From Oceanimonas baumannii (lineage in GTDB: Bacteria; Pseudomonadota; Gammaproteobacteria; Enterobacterales; Aeromonadaceae), in the NCBI RefSeq assembly GCF_002245495.1, contig NZ_NQJF01000004.1, positions 186,001-250,000 on the forward strand: 64,000 nucleotides of DNA. Reading direction: 5' to 3'. Shown here in pieces: positions 63,108 to 64,000 of this stretch; position 1 is the first letter of the stretch; the number at the start of each line of letters is the position of its first letter. Below the pieces are notes generated by a model that was given only the letters and a program-made list of their open reading frames with translations, was not told where the DNA came from and made no database searches. The position numbers and the translations under genes were made by a program.

Positions 63108-64000
63108 TTATTTGTCCTGATCCGGCACCACCTTCACCGGCCGGGCAGCAAACCACCCACATCCGAGTTGCAACAGCTGCAGTGCCAGCATCAATATCAA
63201 GGCCGTTTGCCAGGCACCTTCCCAGTCCCGCATGAGGCCAAGGACTGCTGGCCCGGCGGCCGCCAGCAGATAACCAATGCTCTGAGCCATGGCCGAAAGC
63301 GCCGTGGCCTGTGCGGTATTCGTCGCCCGCAATACGAAAAATGACAATGCCAGGCTGAGGGAGCCGCCACAGCCCACCCCGATCAGCGAGGCCCAAAGCA
63401 GAGGAGCTGCGGCCGGTTGCCACCAAAGTCCGGCGACACCCAGAAAAGAGGCAAGAAAAACACCCAGCACCAGACGGTGCTGGCTGGCCAGTCGCGCCGC
63501 CATGATCGGCACCAGAAAGTTAAACGGAATGCTCACCAGATTGATCAACGCGGTGGCCGTTCCCGCCTCGTTGGCGTCCAGTCCGCTCTCCAGCAGAATT
63601 TTAGGCAGCCAGGTGGCCATGGAATAAAAATAAAATGACTGTAGCCCCATGTAAAAAGTAATGGCCCAGGCCATTTTATCCCGCCACAGGCTCACTTTAA
63701 CCGGGTGGGCCGGCCGCCCAACTCCTTTTACCCTGAGCATCGGCAGCCAGAACAGCGCGCAAATAACCGGCAGCAATGCCCACAGCGCCACCGGATAATG
63801 CCAGTGACCGAACCGCTCCAGCAATGGCACCGCCAGATACACCCCCAGGCCGGCACCCATGCTGAGCGTGACGGAATACAGGCCGGTCATCAATCCGACC
63901 CGGCGCGGAAAGAATGCCTTGACCAGCCCCGGGATCAATACATTAAGCAGGGCAATCGCTGCCCCCAGAAACAAGGTGCCCAGCAGGACCACCACGAAGC
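63108..64000 (-). CDS. MFS transporter, CynX/NimT type (5' end outside window)
   Basis: Visible are 297 residues of a major-facilitator carrier, about nine helices; the family has about 390, so roughly 90 N-terminal residues lie beyond base 64000. ALLNVLIPGLVKAFFPRRVGLMTGLYS and YPVALWALLPVICALFWLPM are CynX-like (no break), followed by a polar central loop and SMAQSIGYLLAAAGPAVLGLMRD near the end. The GTG at 63995 is internal, not the start. Substrate unknown (cyanate in E. coli CynX; 2-nitroimidazole in NimT). Confidence 0.85.
   Translation of the reverse strand, partial: FVVVLLGTLFLGAAIALLNVLIPGLVKAFFPRRVGLMTGLYSVTLSMGAGLGVYLAVPLLERFGHWHYPVALWALLPVICALFWLPMLRVKGVGRPAHPVKVSLWRDKMAWAITFYMGLQSFYFYSMATWLPKILLESGLDANEAGTATALINLVSIPFNFLVPIMAARLASQHRLVLGVFLASFLGVAGLWWQPAAAPLLWASLIGVGCGGSLSLALSFFVLRATNTAQATALSAMAQSIGYLLAAAGPAVLGLMRDWEGAWQTALILMLALQLLQLGCGWFAARPVKVVPDQDK

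Noticed and set aside
1-64000. CRISPR arrays, IS elements, phage genes, tRNA or rRNA
   Set aside because: No regularly spaced repeats, transposase or integrase signatures, CCA-ended cloverleaf sequences or rRNA segments were noticed on either strand.

Overview
The window looks like chromosomal DNA of a marine or brackish gammaproteobacterium, most likely one of the Aeromonadales (Oceanimonas, Oceanisphaera or Zobellella type). This is inferred from the ppsA/ppsR, queCDE and purEK arrangements, a MetJ operator, a tandem glycine riboswitch, several Na+-coupled carriers (NhaA, NhaC, NhaP2-type, Na/Pi, SSS) and a moderately GC-rich sequence. Coding density is high. No IS, phage, CRISPR, tRNA or rRNA was seen.

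Layout. 1-878: alanine dehydrogenase, cut by the window edge. 1.0-12 kb: a polyamine locus. A minus-strand run carries a glutamine-synthetase-like ligase, an SpuC-type aminotransferase, the PotFGHI importer and a cupin/HTH repressor as last gene. It faces a plus-strand run with a second, PuuA-like ligase, the PuuB oxidase and a DUF1289 protein. A paralogous cupin/HTH regulator converges on the first. 12-14 kb: repeat cluster, alpha/beta hydrolase and orphan metQ behind two MET boxes. 14-16 kb: queCDE. 16-19.5 kb: ppsA and its regulator ppsR, divergent. 19.7-24.7 kb: NCS2 permease, a tail-anchored unknown with a possible frame change, ovothiol synthase OvoA and PpnP.

25-37 kb: NhaC; an orphan solute-binding protein with a membrane GGDEF protein; PQQ sugar dehydrogenase; YtoQ; a cysteine-free rhodanese; NhaP2/CvrA; a zincin-like protein; DUF1328 and BON proteins; a Na/Pi carrier with a possible Pho box. 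37-46 kb: methyltransferase, YfeH-type symporter with divergent AraC regulator, a tandem glycine riboswitch in front of a TRIC/UPF0126 protein, a Cds1-type PLP enzyme and an RND pump with its adaptor. 46-54.5 kb: purEK, an SSS symporter with a long leader and a 43-residue partner, SbtA with a divergent LysR regulator, NhaA and a TrhA-type protein. 54.7-61.3 kb: hydantoinase/oxoprolinase pair HyuA-HyuB with AraC regulator and divergent NCS1 permease. 61.3-64 kb: NRDE protein, secreted ATP-dependent DNA ligase and a CynX-type MFS carrier cut by the edge.

The best leads are: the 5' leader and small partner of the SSS symporter; the cysteine-free rhodanese; the binding-protein/GGDEF pair; the frame change near 21.4-21.5 kb; the zincin-like protein at 33.3 kb; and dispersed palindromic repeats, one of which writes the C-terminus of a hydrolase. 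I saw no wholly new multi-gene system that I can defend from sequence alone.
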